Below, piece by piece: positions 9,176-18,731 of a DNA stretch of 64,000 nt (position 1 is the stretch's first letter; each line of letters starts with the position of its first letter). The notes beneath the pieces are model-generated. The model was not told the DNA's origin. It did no database searches and worked only from the letters and a program-made list of their open reading frames with translations. Location: contig JBGAIM010000003.1 in the NCBI GenBank assembly GCA_044225555.1, forward strand, positions 310,001-374,000, in the 5' to 3' direction. The translations under genes and the position numbers were made by a program. The stretch is from JADLHS01 sp044225555. GTDB taxonomy: Bacteria > Verrucomicrobiota > Verrucomicrobiia > Limisphaerales > JADLHS01.

Positions 9176-10920
9176 ATGAAACCGGGGCAACAGTGGTTTC
9201 ACGACACCGTCTCCGCGCTAGCGTATTCGCTGGCAAAGCCACATGAGAACTCACCCGAACTTCTGCTGCCGCACAATGACCTCACCCGATTCATCCTGAC
9301 CCAACACGCGCAGATGCCGGACTATCTCCGCGCCCCGATGAACCTCGCAGCCCTTGGCTTCGACTTGTTCGGATTGCTGCGGGGCGGAAACCGATTCCAC
9401 CACCAGTCACCCGAACAGCGCGCAAAACAAATCGTTGGGTGGAAGAACTCTGGCATCAGTTTTCAACGCGATTTGATTCGCTACTTCGAGAGTCTGGCCA
9501 CGCTGGCACTCTACAGTCGCCCGGAACGCCGATCTCCAGATCGGCTTGTTGCACGACAATGCTTAAGCCGAGCCGATCAGGAGATCGGCGCTCCATCCGA
9601 ACTTCGTGCGGAAGTAGTTGTCGTCGGCAGCGGCCCGGGCGGCGCCATCACCGCTTGCCTGCTGGCGGAGGCTGGACGCGATGTCAAACCGTGGCGCTGG
9701 GCAAAAACAAGATCGCCTACGTAGAAGGCCGTTGCGTCGGTGGCGGGAGCGAAATCAACAGCGGCCTCTATCATCGCACGCCGCCGGAAATTCTGGAGCG
9801 CTGGCGAAAAGAGTTTCAGGTCGAAGCGCTGGCCGGGGAAGATCTGCAGCCACACTTCGAGCAGTGCGGACGTGATGTCTCCGTCTCGTTGCTTCCGCAC
9901 CCGGCGCCGCCCGCCTCACTCAAGCTCCACGACGGCGCGACCAAGCTTGGTTGGAAATCGCTCGAAGTGCCGCGTTGGTTTCGCCATGAGTCGGGTGGTG
10001 CAGGCAAACGTCAGTCCATGACGGAGACGTTCATCCCACGCTTCCTGCGAGCCGGCGGAAAACTTCAACCAAACCTCCGGGCCAATCGCATTCGCCAGAA
10101 CGGTTCGGGTTGGCTGGTTGAAGCCACGCAGAAACAAGGTGGTGTGGTTCACATCGCCACCGACCACCTGTTCCTCTGTGCCGGCGCCGTTCACACACCC
10201 GCGCTGCTCCGGCGCAGCGGCATCACCCGCAATGTGGGCAATGCACTCCAGGTGCATCCCACCGTAAAAATCGTGGCGCGGTTTGCCGATCCGGTGAACG
10301 CGAGTGACATGGGCGTGCCGGTGCATCAGGTCAAGGAATTCGCGCCCCGCCTGAGTTTTGGTTGCTCGATCAGTTCGCCCGCCTACGTCGCCCTGGGCTT
10401 GATTGATCATCCCGAAGCCGCTCGCGAAACTGCGCGCACCTGGCAGCAATGCGCCACTTATTACGCCATGATCACCAGTGAGGGCCACGGAACGGTGCGC
10501 GCTTTGCCCGGATTCCGCGATCCACTGGTCCGCTACGCGCTCACGCCCACCGACCGCCGCAACCTCGCCGATGGTTTGCGCAAGCTGGCCCAAATCCTTT
10601 TTGAATCCGGGGCAACGGTGCTTTATCCGAGTTTGAATCGCGGACCCGTGCTGCATTGCGATGGTTGTTTGGAGAAGATTCCGGAACTGCTGCCGGATGG
10701 CCTGGCGAACCTCATGACCATTCATCTTTTCTCTTCCTGCCCGATGGGCGAAGACCAGACCCGGTGCGCGGCGGATTCTTTTGGCCGGGTTCACGGTTTC
10801 AAAAACCTTTTCGTCAACGATGCGAGCCTGCTCTGCACCGCGCCGGGAGTGAATCCGCAAGGCTCGATCATGGCTTTGGCACGTCGCAATGCGCTGGCAT
10901 TCCTGAGCCGTAAACCCTAG
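9176..10920 (+). pseudogene. GMC-family FAD oxidoreductase, broken by an internal out-of-frame deletion
   Basis: The first frame starts at the ATG at 9176 (MKPGQQWFHDTVSALAYSLA) and reaches the FAD-binding glycine motif VVVGSGPGGAITACLLAEAGRDV, ending near 9685. The reading then jumps frame: TVALGKNKIAYVEGRCVGGGSEINSGLYHR and the rest of the enzyme to 10920 lie in another frame, including HLFSSCPMGED, FVNDASLL and PGVNPQGSIMALA (C-terminal GMC signature). Compared with usual family spacing, roughly 30 residues after GRDV are missing, so the lesion looks like a short deletion rather than one lost base. It may be a true pseudogene or an assembly fault. A palindromic element (9523-9594) is also read in frame at residues ~116-140. 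Confidence 0.8.
9523..9594. repeat. Composite palindromic element, in frame inside the GMC oxidoreductase
   Basis: The 72 bp (24 codons) carry outer arms GGAACGCC and GGCGCTCC (one mismatch), an inner palindrome GCCGATCT-CC-AGATCGGC, a second hairpin GCCGATC-AGGA-GATCGGC, and a weaker GGCTT...AAGCC stem between them. The element encodes a basic Arg/Pro/Asp-rich linker just before the FAD Rossmann motif and adds no stop codon. Confidence 0.8.
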
Positions 10921-10953
10921 CCTCCGCCGCAGAATGCAGTTCTAATCGGAACC

Positions 10954-12771
10954 ATGCCCCGCCCGACGGATCAACCTCAACCTGCCAACGCGACCGACCG
11001 GCAATTCACGCCCGGCATCGTATTGTTGCTGATCTTCGGCTTGCTCACCGCGCGTTGGATCTGGATTGCTGGCATCACCGACTACGCCTGGATTTATGAA
11101 CTGGGCATGCGCATCCGGCAGGGCGAGGTGCCGTATCGCGATTTCATTTCCACCCTGCCCCAACTCACCAGCTACACCCTCGTCCCCTTCCTTGTTCTCT
11201 TGAAAGGCAACCTCTGGGGGTTCGCCCTTCATCTTTATCTCTGGTGGCTGGCGTCGCTTTGGATTGGGCTGCTGGTCGCCCGGAAACTCGGATTGTCGGT
11301 GCGCCAGCAGTCCGCTGCCGTTTTTCTGGCCGCCTGTATTTCTTTTCCACCGGTGGGTCTGGGGCATCCCTACAGCTATGCGGGAACTTTTTTCTTCGGG
11401 TTGGCTATGCTGTGCCTGCTGCGCCATCGCGCTCTCCCCAAAGCGCTGAACCTGTTGCTCGCCGGGGCCAGCACCGGACTCGCCCTGCTTGCCAAGCAAA
11501 ACATCGGTTTGGTGGCGCTCGTATTCGGAATCGTGACGGTGGGCCAGATCGCCGGCAGTTCTGAAAAAAAGCGTTCTCTGGTCGCGGACGTGTTTGTTTT
11601 CGTGGCCGGAGTGTTGATCGTGTTCCTGCCTGGGTTCGGTTATTTCGCCGTCCATGCCGGCGCTGATGAGGTGTGGACGCAGATGTTTGTGGATGCCGGC
11701 GCGGGCAAAGGCGGTTTGGACCGGCTGCTCGCCAATATGTTGCCGCTCATTCCGTTCACGCTCGAATCGGTGGATTATCAAATGTGGACGCTGCCCATCT
11801 CGGGCCTCATCTCGCTGGCGTTCCTGGTGTTGTTCGGATACCTCGCCGACATTGGCCAGACGCTGAAGACCGCGCCTGACGTCGCAATCAACCCCACGCC
11901 GGTGAAGCTGTTCGCCCTTCAAGTCGGGGCCTTCGGCATCGTCGCGCTGGTGTCAATTGTATCCCTGCTGAACCTGCCGCAACTAAGGACCGTTTTGGAC
12001 GCGCTGATTCCTCGTTTCGTGTACGGCTACATCGGGCCGCTGGTGGCGGTGCTGTATGCCGCGCTGAATGCCTTAAGCGTCATCGCGCTGGTGAACCTCT
12101 GGCTGCGAAAGCGGTTCGATCTCGTGCTGCCGGCGCTGGCGCTGCCGATGGTTCTTTGGGGCCACGAAATCTCCGCGCACGGCTATCTGGTTTACAGCGC
12201 GCCGCTGGCGGTCCCCCTGGCGTTCCATCTGGCGGACAAACAATTTGTGCGCCGCCCGGGAGTTCAACTGGCTTATTTGCTCGGAGCTTTCTGTGTTTTC
12301 ACTCATGCCTGCTTCCCGCATGGAACTTACCGGCTTGGCACCTTCGAGGCGCTCCAGCGACTGCCGGGTGACAGCCGGTTTGCGAATCTGTGGGCGGCTC
12401 GGAGTTATGCCGATGGCGTGAAAGAGATCCTGACGAACGTCACCCCCCGCATCCAGAGTCAACCCACGCTTTGGATCGTGATTGGCGGACCGCACCTGGC
12501 TTTTGGCGGCACGCCCGTGCGCTCCGTCGCGGCCCTCCACGTTGACACCTACAACGCCCGTTCCGAGCCGGTGCTGATGAAGGAATGGACCCGTCAGCCG
12601 CCGGAATTCGTTTTCGTGGGCCACTACCGGCCCTGTTTTGGCTCCCGCCTTTTCACCCGCGAAGCCCTGGGCCAATGGTTGTCGCTTCACTATCATCGCG
12701 TCTGGCAAAGTCCTGAAAACCCGACCTCCCTGTGGGAACTGAATCCGCCAGCCAAACCGGCGGCGAACTGA
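10954..12771 (+). CDS. Polytopic membrane protein, possible glycosyltransferase
   Basis: The 605 residues include about ten to twelve hydrophobic segments (GIVLLLIFGLLTARWIWIAG, LVALVFGIVTVGQIAG, VFVFVAGVLIVFLPGFGYF, LIPFTLESVDYQMW). The loop ITDYAWIYELGMRIRQGEVPYRDF resembles the first extracytoplasmic loop of ArnT/PMT-type transferases (acidic, then G--PY-DF). A soluble C-terminal domain contains WIVIGGPHL. It is on the same strand as the HAD-UbiA and epimerase genes, with 1 bp to the next start, so it is likely in one transcription unit. No catalytic signature fixes the reaction. Confidence 0.6.
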   Translation: MPRPTDQPQPANATDRQFTPGIVLLLIFGLLTARWIWIAGITDYAWIYELGMRIRQGEVPYRDFISTLPQLTSYTLVPFLVLLKGNLWGFALHLYLWWLASLWIGLLVARKLGLSVRQQSAAVFLAACISFPPVGLGHPYSYAGTFFFGLAMLCLLRHRALPKALNLLLAGASTGLALLAKQNIGLVALVFGIVTVGQIAGSSEKKRSLVADVFVFVAGVLIVFLPGFGYFAVHAGADEVWTQMFVDAGAGKGGLDRLLANMLPLIPFTLESVDYQMWTLPISGLISLAFLVLFGYLADIGQTLKTAPDVAINPTPVKLFALQVGAFGIVALVSIVSLLNLPQLRTVLDALIPRFVYGYIGPLVAVLYAALNALSVIALVNLWLRKRFDLVLPALALPMVLWGHEISAHGYLVYSAPLAVPLAFHLADKQFVRRPGVQLAYLLGAFCVFTHACFPHGTYRLGTFEALQRLPGDSRFANLWAARSYADGVKEILTNVTPRIQSQPTLWIVIGGPHLAFGGTPVRSVAALHVDTYNARSEPVLMKEWTRQPPEFVFVGHYRPCFGSRLFTREALGQWLSLHYHRVWQSPENPTSLWELNPPAKPAAN

Positions 12772-12772
12772 A

Positions 12773-13828
12773 TTGAACACCTTCACTAAACCCATCCTGA
12801 TCACCGGCGCGGCCGGCTGGCTCGGCTCGCGCCTGGTCGAGTCGCTCGTGCGCGGACTCCCGGAACATGACGAACTGAAAACGCCCGTCGCCAGTCCGCG
12901 CATCCGCGTGCTGCTTCTGCCCGGCCAAGATTCTGCCGCTTTGAGGAAAATCTCCGACCGCATCGAGGTTGTGACCGGCGACATCCGGAACGCCGCCGAC
13001 TGCGCCAGGTTTTGCGCCGATGCCAAGGATGCGATTCTCTTTCACACCGCCGGCGTTATTCATCCGCGACGTGTGCGGGAGTTCTTTGAGATCAACCGCG
13101 ATGGGACCACCAATCTGCTCGACGCCGCGATCAAGTCTGGCGTGCGGCGCGCGGTGATCGTTTCCTCCAACTCGCCCTGTGGTTGCAATCCGCATCCCGA
13201 TCATCTTTTCGATGAACTGTCACCATTCAACCCCTACCTGAACTACGGCCGTTCCAAGATGGAGATGGAAATCGCCGTCCGCGAACGCGCCGACAAAATC
13301 GAGACCGTGTTGATTCGCGCGCCGTGGTTCTACGGACCCAACCAGCCGCCGCGCCAGACTTTGTTTTTCCAGATGATTCGCGATGGTAAAGGCCCCATCG
13401 TCGGCAGCGGCAATAACCTGCGCTCGATGGCTTACGTGGACAACCTTTGCCAGGGTTTGCTGCTCACCGCTATTCGTGAACGTGCGGCGGGGCAGGTTTA
13501 TTGGATTGCCGACCGCCGCCCGTACTCGATGAACGAAGTCATCGACACGATTGAGCGTTTGTTGGAAAATGAGTTTGATCACAAGTGCGCCCACAAGCGG
13601 ATGAAGCTCCCCGGTTTCGCAAGCGACGTCGCTTGGCTTGCCGACAAAACGCTGCAATCGATCGGTCTCTATCATCAAAAAATCCATGTGCTCTCCGAAA
13701 TGAACAAAACCATCGCGTGCTCCGTGGCCCGCGCGGAGCAGGAGCTTGGTTACCGGCCAACCGTCGCGCTCGAGGAAGGCATGCGCCGCTCGTTGCGCTG
13801 GTGCGCCGAGAACGGACAGACTTTTTGA
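12773..13828 (+). CDS. NAD-dependent epimerase/dehydratase (extended SDR)
   Basis: The 351 residues begin at a TTG at 12773, one base after the preceding stop. The N-terminal ILITGAAGWLGSRLVE is the GxxGxxG NAD(P) motif; VVTGDIRN, LFHTAGVIHP, VSSNSPCG and the catalytic YGRSK (Tyr-xxx-Lys) follow, then a substrate-domain motif FYGPNQPPRQ. The pattern is that of extended SDRs near the 3-beta-hydroxysteroid dehydrogenase/sugar epimerase border. It is followed 10 bp later by a second SDR (13839-14867). The pair may process the product of the upstream UbiA/oxidoreductase genes; the substrate is unknown. Confidence 0.85.
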   Translation: MNTFTKPILITGAAGWLGSRLVESLVRGLPEHDELKTPVASPRIRVLLLPGQDSAALRKISDRIEVVTGDIRNAADCARFCADAKDAILFHTAGVIHPRRVREFFEINRDGTTNLLDAAIKSGVRRAVIVSSNSPCGCNPHPDHLFDELSPFNPYLNYGRSKMEMEIAVRERADKIETVLIRAPWFYGPNQPPRQTLFFQMIRDGKGPIVGSGNNLRSMAYVDNLCQGLLLTAIRERAAGQVYWIADRRPYSMNEVIDTIERLLENEFDHKCAHKRMKLPGFASDVAWLADKTLQSIGLYHQKIHVLSEMNKTIACSVARAEQELGYRPTVALEEGMRRSLRWCAENGQTF

Positions 13829-13838
13829 CCCTCGCAAC

Positions 13839-14867
13839 ATGAAGCATCTCATCACCGGCGGCTCGGGATTTCTTGGCAACCTCATTGCCCGGCGCTTGCA
13901 CGCCCGCGGCGAAAGCGTGCGCGTGCTCGATATTTGGGAAGACCCGTCAAGGCCGGATGGCATCGAGTTCGTCAAATGCGACATTCGCGATGCGGCTGGA
14001 GTCGCGCGCGCCATGCAGGGCGTTGGCGTGGTCCATCACAACGTGGCCCTCGTGCCGCTGACCAAGGCCGGCTCCGAATTCTGGTCGGTCAACGTGGAGG
14101 GCTCGCGCATCGCGGCGGGGCAGGCGGTCAAGGCTGGCGTGAAGACCTTCATTCACATGAGTTCCAGCGCCATCTTCGGTGCGCCGAAGTCGTGCCCGGT
14201 GACGAACGACTCGCCGATGACGCCGGTGGAAATTTACGGACGCGCCAAGCTTGCGGGTGAACTGGCTGTCCGCGAAATCTGTGCCCAAGGCAACGTGCCG
14301 CTGATTGTCATCCGCCCGCGCACCATTCTTGGCGAGGGCCGGCTGGGAATCTTTCAAGTCCTGTTCCAGTGGATTCAGGAGAATCGGAAGATTTACGTCA
14401 TCGGCGACGGTAACCAGCAGTTTCAGTTCGTTCACGCGCACGATCTCATGGATGCCTACCTGCTCGCCATGGACGCCGGCAAGCCCGGGGTCTATAACGT
14501 CGGCACCAACCGCTTCGGCACGCTGCGGGAATCGCTCGAACACGTCATCGCCCACGCGCATTCCACTTCCCGCGTCGCCAGTCTGCCCGCCGGACTCACC
14601 ATTAACACGCTCCGTATACTCGACTGGCTGAGGCTTAGTCCGCTCGCGCCGTGGCATTACCTGACTTATCACAAGGCGTTTCATTTCGACGTACAGCCGT
14701 TGCTCGATCTCGGCTGGAAGCCGCGTTACTCCAATGACGAGATGTTCCGTGAAAGCTGGGATTGGTTTGTGAAAAATAAAGATCGTCTCACCGCCGAGGC
14801 CGCCGCCTCGCCCCACCGTAGCGTCGTGAAGCAGCGCTTGCTGGGGTTGCTGAAGAAATTTTCCTGA
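13839..14867 (+). CDS. NAD-dependent epimerase/dehydratase (extended SDR)
   Basis: About 342 residues from the ATG at 13839. MKHLITGGSGFLGNLIARRL carries the GxxGxxG motif at the very N-terminus, which supports this start. Further marks are VKCDIRD, VVHHNVALVPL, FIHMSSSAIFG, VEIYGRAKLAGE (catalytic Tyr and Lys) and VIRPRTILG. The C-terminal part (LRLSPLAPWHYLTYHKAF) is typical of NAD-epimerases of lipid or polysaccharide loci. It is a distinct paralogue of the preceding SDR, not a tandem copy. It is the last gene of the 7.7-14.9 kb unit. Confidence 0.85.
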   Translation: MKHLITGGSGFLGNLIARRLHARGESVRVLDIWEDPSRPDGIEFVKCDIRDAAGVARAMQGVGVVHHNVALVPLTKAGSEFWSVNVEGSRIAAGQAVKAGVKTFIHMSSSAIFGAPKSCPVTNDSPMTPVEIYGRAKLAGELAVREICAQGNVPLIVIRPRTILGEGRLGIFQVLFQWIQENRKIYVIGDGNQQFQFVHAHDLMDAYLLAMDAGKPGVYNVGTNRFGTLRESLEHVIAHAHSTSRVASLPAGLTINTLRILDWLRLSPLAPWHYLTYHKAFHFDVQPLLDLGWKPRYSNDEMFRESWDWFVKNKDRLTAEAAASPHRSVVKQRLLGLLKKFS

Positions 14868-14923
14868 CCCGCAATGTTCCGCGTTGCCATCAAGCCGGGC
14901 TGAATTAACATTCCGTCCAATCT

Positions 14924-15679
14924 ATGGCCCAGTCGCAAACATCCTCGTCCACCACCCGCACCGACGGGCGGCAACCCAACCAGCTTCGCCCCATCCGTTT
15001 TCAGAACAATATCGCGCCCTACGCGACCGGCTCGACGCTTATCGAGTGGGGCAACACGCGCGTCATTTGCGGCGTGACCATCGAGGAAAATGTCCCGCGC
15101 TGGATGAAGGACCAAGGTGTCACCGGCGGCTGGATCACGGCTGAGTATTCGATGCTCCCCTACTCCACGCTCCAGCGCAAACCGCGCGACATCACGAAGG
15201 GCAAGATCGATGGTCGCTCCCAGGAGATTCAGCGCCTCATCGGCCGCGCCATGCGCGCCACGCTCGACCTCGACAAACTCGGCCAGCGCACCATTTGTGT
15301 GGATTGTGACGTCCTCCAAGCCGACGGCGGCACTCGCACTGCCGCCATCACGGGTGCGTACGTCGCCTTGGTCATCGGCATCCGCCGCCTGCTCGCCTCG
15401 GGGAAACTGGCGGAGAATCCCATCCTCCACGCCGTCGCCGCCGTGAGCATCGGTATCGTAAACAATCAGGCGTTGCTGGATTTGTGTTACACGGAAGATG
15501 TGGGCGCGACCGTGGATTTCAACATGGTGATGAACTCGGCGGGCGAGTTCATCGAACTGCAAGGCACGGGTGAGGAAGCCAGCTTCACCGAAACGCAACT
15601 CGCGGAATTGCTCACGCTCGGCAAGGCCGGCGTGCGACAACTGCTCGAGGCCCAGGAGGCCGCGCTGGCAAAAGCGTAA
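14924..15679 (+). CDS. rph: Ribonuclease PH
   Basis: The 251 residues have the RNase PH layout: LRPIRFQNNIAPYATGSTLIEWGNTRVIC, TAEYSMLPYSTLQR, GRSQEIQRLIGRAMRA, TICVDCDVLQADGGTRTAAITGAYVAL, and a C-terminal MNSAGEFIELQGTGEE. The phosphate-binding arginine and the GGTRTA motif are intact. It is a cytoplasmic phosphate-dependent 3'-5' exoribonuclease that trims tRNA 3' ends. The N-terminus carries a short extra Gln/Ser/Thr-rich tail. It is followed 53 bp later by a histidine-phosphatase gene on the same strand. Confidence 0.95.
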   Translation: MAQSQTSSSTTRTDGRQPNQLRPIRFQNNIAPYATGSTLIEWGNTRVICGVTIEENVPRWMKDQGVTGGWITAEYSMLPYSTLQRKPRDITKGKIDGRSQEIQRLIGRAMRATLDLDKLGQRTICVDCDVLQADGGTRTAAITGAYVALVIGIRRLLASGKLAENPILHAVAAVSIGIVNNQALLDLCYTEDVGATVDFNMVMNSAGEFIELQGTGEEASFTETQLAELLTLGKAGVRQLLEAQEAALAKA

Positions 15680-15732
15680 ACCGGCAGCGCGACCCACTTG
15701 AAACGGTTCACTTTTCATTCCGCCCCACGCCA

Positions 15733-16353
15733 TTGAACCCCACCACTCTTTTCCTCATCCGCCACGCCGAAGTCGAGGCGCGCTATCAAGGCGTTTTTGG
15801 CGGGCGCATTGACATGGACATCTCGCCGCGCGGCCATGAACAGGCTGCGGCGTTGGCGCGTTATCTCAAGCACAAGACCTTCGACGCCATCTACGCCAGC
15901 CCGATGAAGCGAGTGCAACAGACGCTGTCTCCCTGCGTGACCAATGGCGCGCCCAAGCCGGTCATTGTGCCGAGACTGTATGAGGTGGATTTCGGTGATT
16001 GGACCGGGCTGACGTTCGCCGAAGTGCAGGAACGCTACGGCGCCCGGGCGTCTTCCTGGCTCGATCAACTCCACGCCGGCTCCATCCCCAATGCCGAGTC
16101 GGCGGCAAACTACCGCGCCCGCATCGAGCCGTGCGTCCAGGAGATTTTGCAGCGGCACCCTGGCCAGCGCGTCGCGGTGTTTTGCCATGGCGGCGTGATT
16201 CGGCAGGTGCTGGCGATTTTGCTCGATCTGCCACTCCCGAAAACTGCCGGGTTTGAAATTGATTACACAAGCATCACGGAAGTCGAAATCCACCCGCACC
16301 GCGCCGAGGTTCAGTTGCTCAACTTCACGCCCTGGCGCGATGTCCAGCCATGA
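15733..16353 (+). CDS. Histidine phosphatase family protein
   Basis: The 206 residues begin at a TTG. The phosphohistidine motif LIRHAEVE (RHxE) sits at residues ~8-15, with a second catalytic region FCHGGVIRQV near residue ~156, plus ISPRGHEQA, YASPMKRVQQT and EVDFGDWTG. These place it in the CobC/phosphoglycerate-mutase-like phosphatase branch. Its last 4 bases overlap the start of prmA (ATGA), so translation is probably coupled. The substrate could be a sugar phosphate, a nucleotide-loop phosphate or a phosphoprotein; the sequence does not decide. Confidence 0.88.
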   Translation: MNPTTLFLIRHAEVEARYQGVFGGRIDMDISPRGHEQAAALARYLKHKTFDAIYASPMKRVQQTLSPCVTNGAPKPVIVPRLYEVDFGDWTGLTFAEVQERYGARASSWLDQLHAGSIPNAESAANYRARIEPCVQEILQRHPGQRVAVFCHGGVIRQVLAILLDLPLPKTAGFEIDYTSITEVEIHPHRAEVQLLNFTPWRDVQP

Positions 16354-17285
16354 AGCATGAAATCATCTGGCGCGCTTCCGTGGTCACCACCACCGAGGCC
16401 GAGGATGCCGTGGCCGAATTGCTAAGTGTGTGTTTTGCTCCGGGCCCATCGTCCTATATCGATGTCGAAACCGGCCAGACCACGGTCTCGGCTTATTCGA
16501 CAAATCCGCCGAGGAAAGTAGCCAAGATCAAGCGCGCCCTGCGGTCCGGCTTGAGGGAAATCAAAGCGTGCGGGTTGAATCTTGGCCGGGCAACCGTCAC
16601 GATTCAAAAACTGCCGAGAAAAAACTGGGCCGAGTCGTGGAAGCGCCATTTCAAACCGATCGCCATTGGCAATCGCCTGCTGGTGAAGCCGAGCTGGATT
16701 CGCCGCAAACCTACGCGCGGACAGGCGGTCATCATCCTCGACCCCGGCCTCAGCTTCGGCACCGGCCAGCACCCGACCACGGAATTTTGTCTGCGGCAAC
16801 TGGTGACCCGCCGAGCGGCGTCCGGTCCGCAATCACTGCTCGATATCGGCACGGGCTCGGGAATTCTCGCCATCGCCGCCGCCAAGCTCGGCTACGCGCC
16901 GGTTGACGCCTTCGACTACGATCCACAATCCGTCCTCGTTGCCGCGGACAACGCCCGAACGAACCGCGTTGCCGGCCAGATCAGGCTTGTACGTGCCGAT
17001 CTCACCAAACTCCCGCGACGCAGCGCGAGGCAGTACGACATTGTCTGCGCCAACTTGCTGGCGAACATCCTGATTGCCGAGCGCGACCGCATCCTTGCCC
17101 GCGTAAAGCCCGGCGGCGTGCTCGTGGTGGCCGGAATCCTCAGGCGCGAGTTTGCTGAAGTCGCCGCCGCGTATCACGACTCCGGAATGAAATTGATCGC
17201 CAGCAAAACGCAGAAGGAATGGCAGTCGGGGACGTTTACCCGGCTTCGCCAACGGACTTTCGGCGCTCACGGTCGCCGGCGATAG
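16350..17285 (+). CDS. prmA: Ribosomal protein L11 methyltransferase
   Basis: The 311 residues contain the PrmA signature DPGLSFGTGQHPTTEFCL, the SAM-binding LLDIGTGSGILAIAAAKLG (residues ~165-183), DYDPQSV and ANLLANIL (the NLLANI motif of this family). The N-terminal ~110 residues correspond to the L11-recognition domain, including KNWAESWKRHFKPI. It trimethylates lysines on ribosomal protein L11. The start overlaps the preceding phosphatase stop, and the 3' end overlaps the convergent permease gene by 19 bp, leaving no room for an intergenic terminator. Confidence 0.92.
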   Translation: MKHEIIWRASVVTTTEAEDAVAELLSVCFAPGPSSYIDVETGQTTVSAYSTNPPRKVAKIKRALRSGLREIKACGLNLGRATVTIQKLPRKNWAESWKRHFKPIAIGNRLLVKPSWIRRKPTRGQAVIILDPGLSFGTGQHPTTEFCLRQLVTRRAASGPQSLLDIGTGSGILAIAAAKLGYAPVDAFDYDPQSVLVAADNARTNRVAGQIRLVRADLTKLPRRSARQYDIVCANLLANILIAERDRILARVKPGGVLVVAGILRREFAEVAAAYHDSGMKLIASKTQKEWQSGTFTRLRQRTFGAHGRRR

Positions 17286-18718
17286 AAGAAATAAACCGGC
17301 GTGCCCACCAGCACGAGCGCCACGCCGAAGACAGAGTTGAGCATCGCCGGCTTGCCCGCCGCCACCGCCGCACGATACGTCACGATGTCGTTGTAAAAGG
17401 TGAACCCCAGGAACGTCAGCGCGAAGAGGATGAATATGCACGGCACGACAGGATAGCCGGGTACTTTGTAGGCACGCGGGGCATCGGGCATTTTCTTGCG
17501 CAACACAAACACGCCATACGCGCCGGCAGCGTAGAAAATCCACGTCACGAAGATCAGGGTGTCAGTCAGCGTGTCGAATGTGCCGCTGAACAGCAGCAGG
17601 ACGCTCCATACGCCCTGCACCACCAGCGACGCGCCGGGCGTATGAAACCTTGGATGCACATTGCCGAGGAAGCGCGGGAAGACGTTATTTTGCGCCATCG
17701 AGAAATACACGCGCGCGGTGGCGAGGATGATGGCGTTGGTCGTGCCGAACGTGGAGATCATCACCAGCGCCGCCACCCAGAAAGCGCCGTTGGTGAAAAC
17801 TTTCCCGGCTACGGTGGCCGCAACGAGTCGGGACTTCGCCATGGTGTCGACCGGCAATACCCAGAGGTAGGCGAGGTTCATGAGCAGATAGATCGCCGTG
17901 ACAATCACCATGCCCCATACGAGCCCGAGCGGGATGTTGCGTTGCGGCTGTTTCACTTCGCCGGCGATGTAGGTGAGTTTGTTCCAACCATCGTAAGCCC
18001 AGAACGCGCCGTTCAGCGCCGCCGCAATGCCGGCGAACAACGCCAGTCCGCTCAGATGCCCCGTCGCACTCGGCGTGGTGAAATGGGCCACGCTCCCGCT
18101 CCCCGACAGCACGAACGCCCCGAGCACGAGCAACAGCATCGCGCCGACCTTGGCCACGGTGAAGATGTTTTGCACCAGCCCGCCGAACCGCACGCCGAGG
18201 TAATTCACCGCGGTCAGAAAAATGATCAACGCCGCCGCGAGACCTTTGGTGCCGATCTCTTTCAACGGCGCGATGTCGCCGATGCCCCACAGGTGAAAGT
18301 GCCAGTCCGCCACGGCGGGCGAGAATTCCGGCAACCGGACGAACTGGGTCGCGTATTCCGCGAACACATAGGCCACGGCGGCGATGGAGCCGCTTTGGAT
18401 GATGGTGAAGACGGCCCAACCGTAGAGAAACGCGAAGAACGGTCCATACATCCGCTCGAAGTAAACATATTGCCCGCCGGTCTCGGGAATGAGGCTGGCG
18501 ATTTCGGCATTGGTGAGCGCGCCGAACAGCGTGATGACGCCCGCGAGGACCCAGACCAGCATGAGGAGTTCGGGCGAACCGAGTTGCGCCGCCATCACGC
18601 CGGGTTTGCGAAAAATGCCGGAACCGATGACCCCGCCCACCACAAGCATTACGGTGGAAAACAAACCAAGAGTCGGCAACAAACCCGGGCGCGGCGGTGA
18701 TGATTTCGGTTCGCTCAT
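17267..18718 (-). CDS. APC-family amino acid permease
   Basis: The 483 residues have about twelve hydrophobic segments. The first helix reads LFSTVMLVVGGVIGSGIFRKPG, the GSGIF substrate/cation motif of the APC superfamily. SLIPETGGQYVYFERMYGPF matches the conserved second-loop region (P-aGG-Y) of LAT-type exchangers. It is an inner-membrane amino acid or polyamine transporter. It sits 13 bp downstream of the POT-type peptide transporter on the same strand, so the two may be co-expressed for peptide and amino acid uptake. Confidence 0.9.
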   Translation of the reverse strand: MSEPKSSPPRPGLLPTLGLFSTVMLVVGGVIGSGIFRKPGVMAAQLGSPELLMLVWVLAGVITLFGALTNAEIASLIPETGGQYVYFERMYGPFFAFLYGWAVFTIIQSGSIAAVAYVFAEYATQFVRLPEFSPAVADWHFHLWGIGDIAPLKEIGTKGLAAALIIFLTAVNYLGVRFGGLVQNIFTVAKVGAMLLLVLGAFVLSGSGSVAHFTTPSATGHLSGLALFAGIAAALNGAFWAYDGWNKLTYIAGEVKQPQRNIPLGLVWGMVIVTAIYLLMNLAYLWVLPVDTMAKSRLVAATVAGKVFTNGAFWVAALVMISTFGTTNAIILATARVYFSMAQNNVFPRFLGNVHPRFHTPGASLVVQGVWSVLLLFSGTFDTLTDTLIFVTWIFYAAGAYGVFVLRKKMPDAPRAYKVPGYPVVPCIFILFALTFLGFTFYNDIVTYRAAVAAGKPAMLNSVFGVALVLVGTPVYFFYRRRP

Positions 18719-18731
18719 GCCGCGCCGGACT

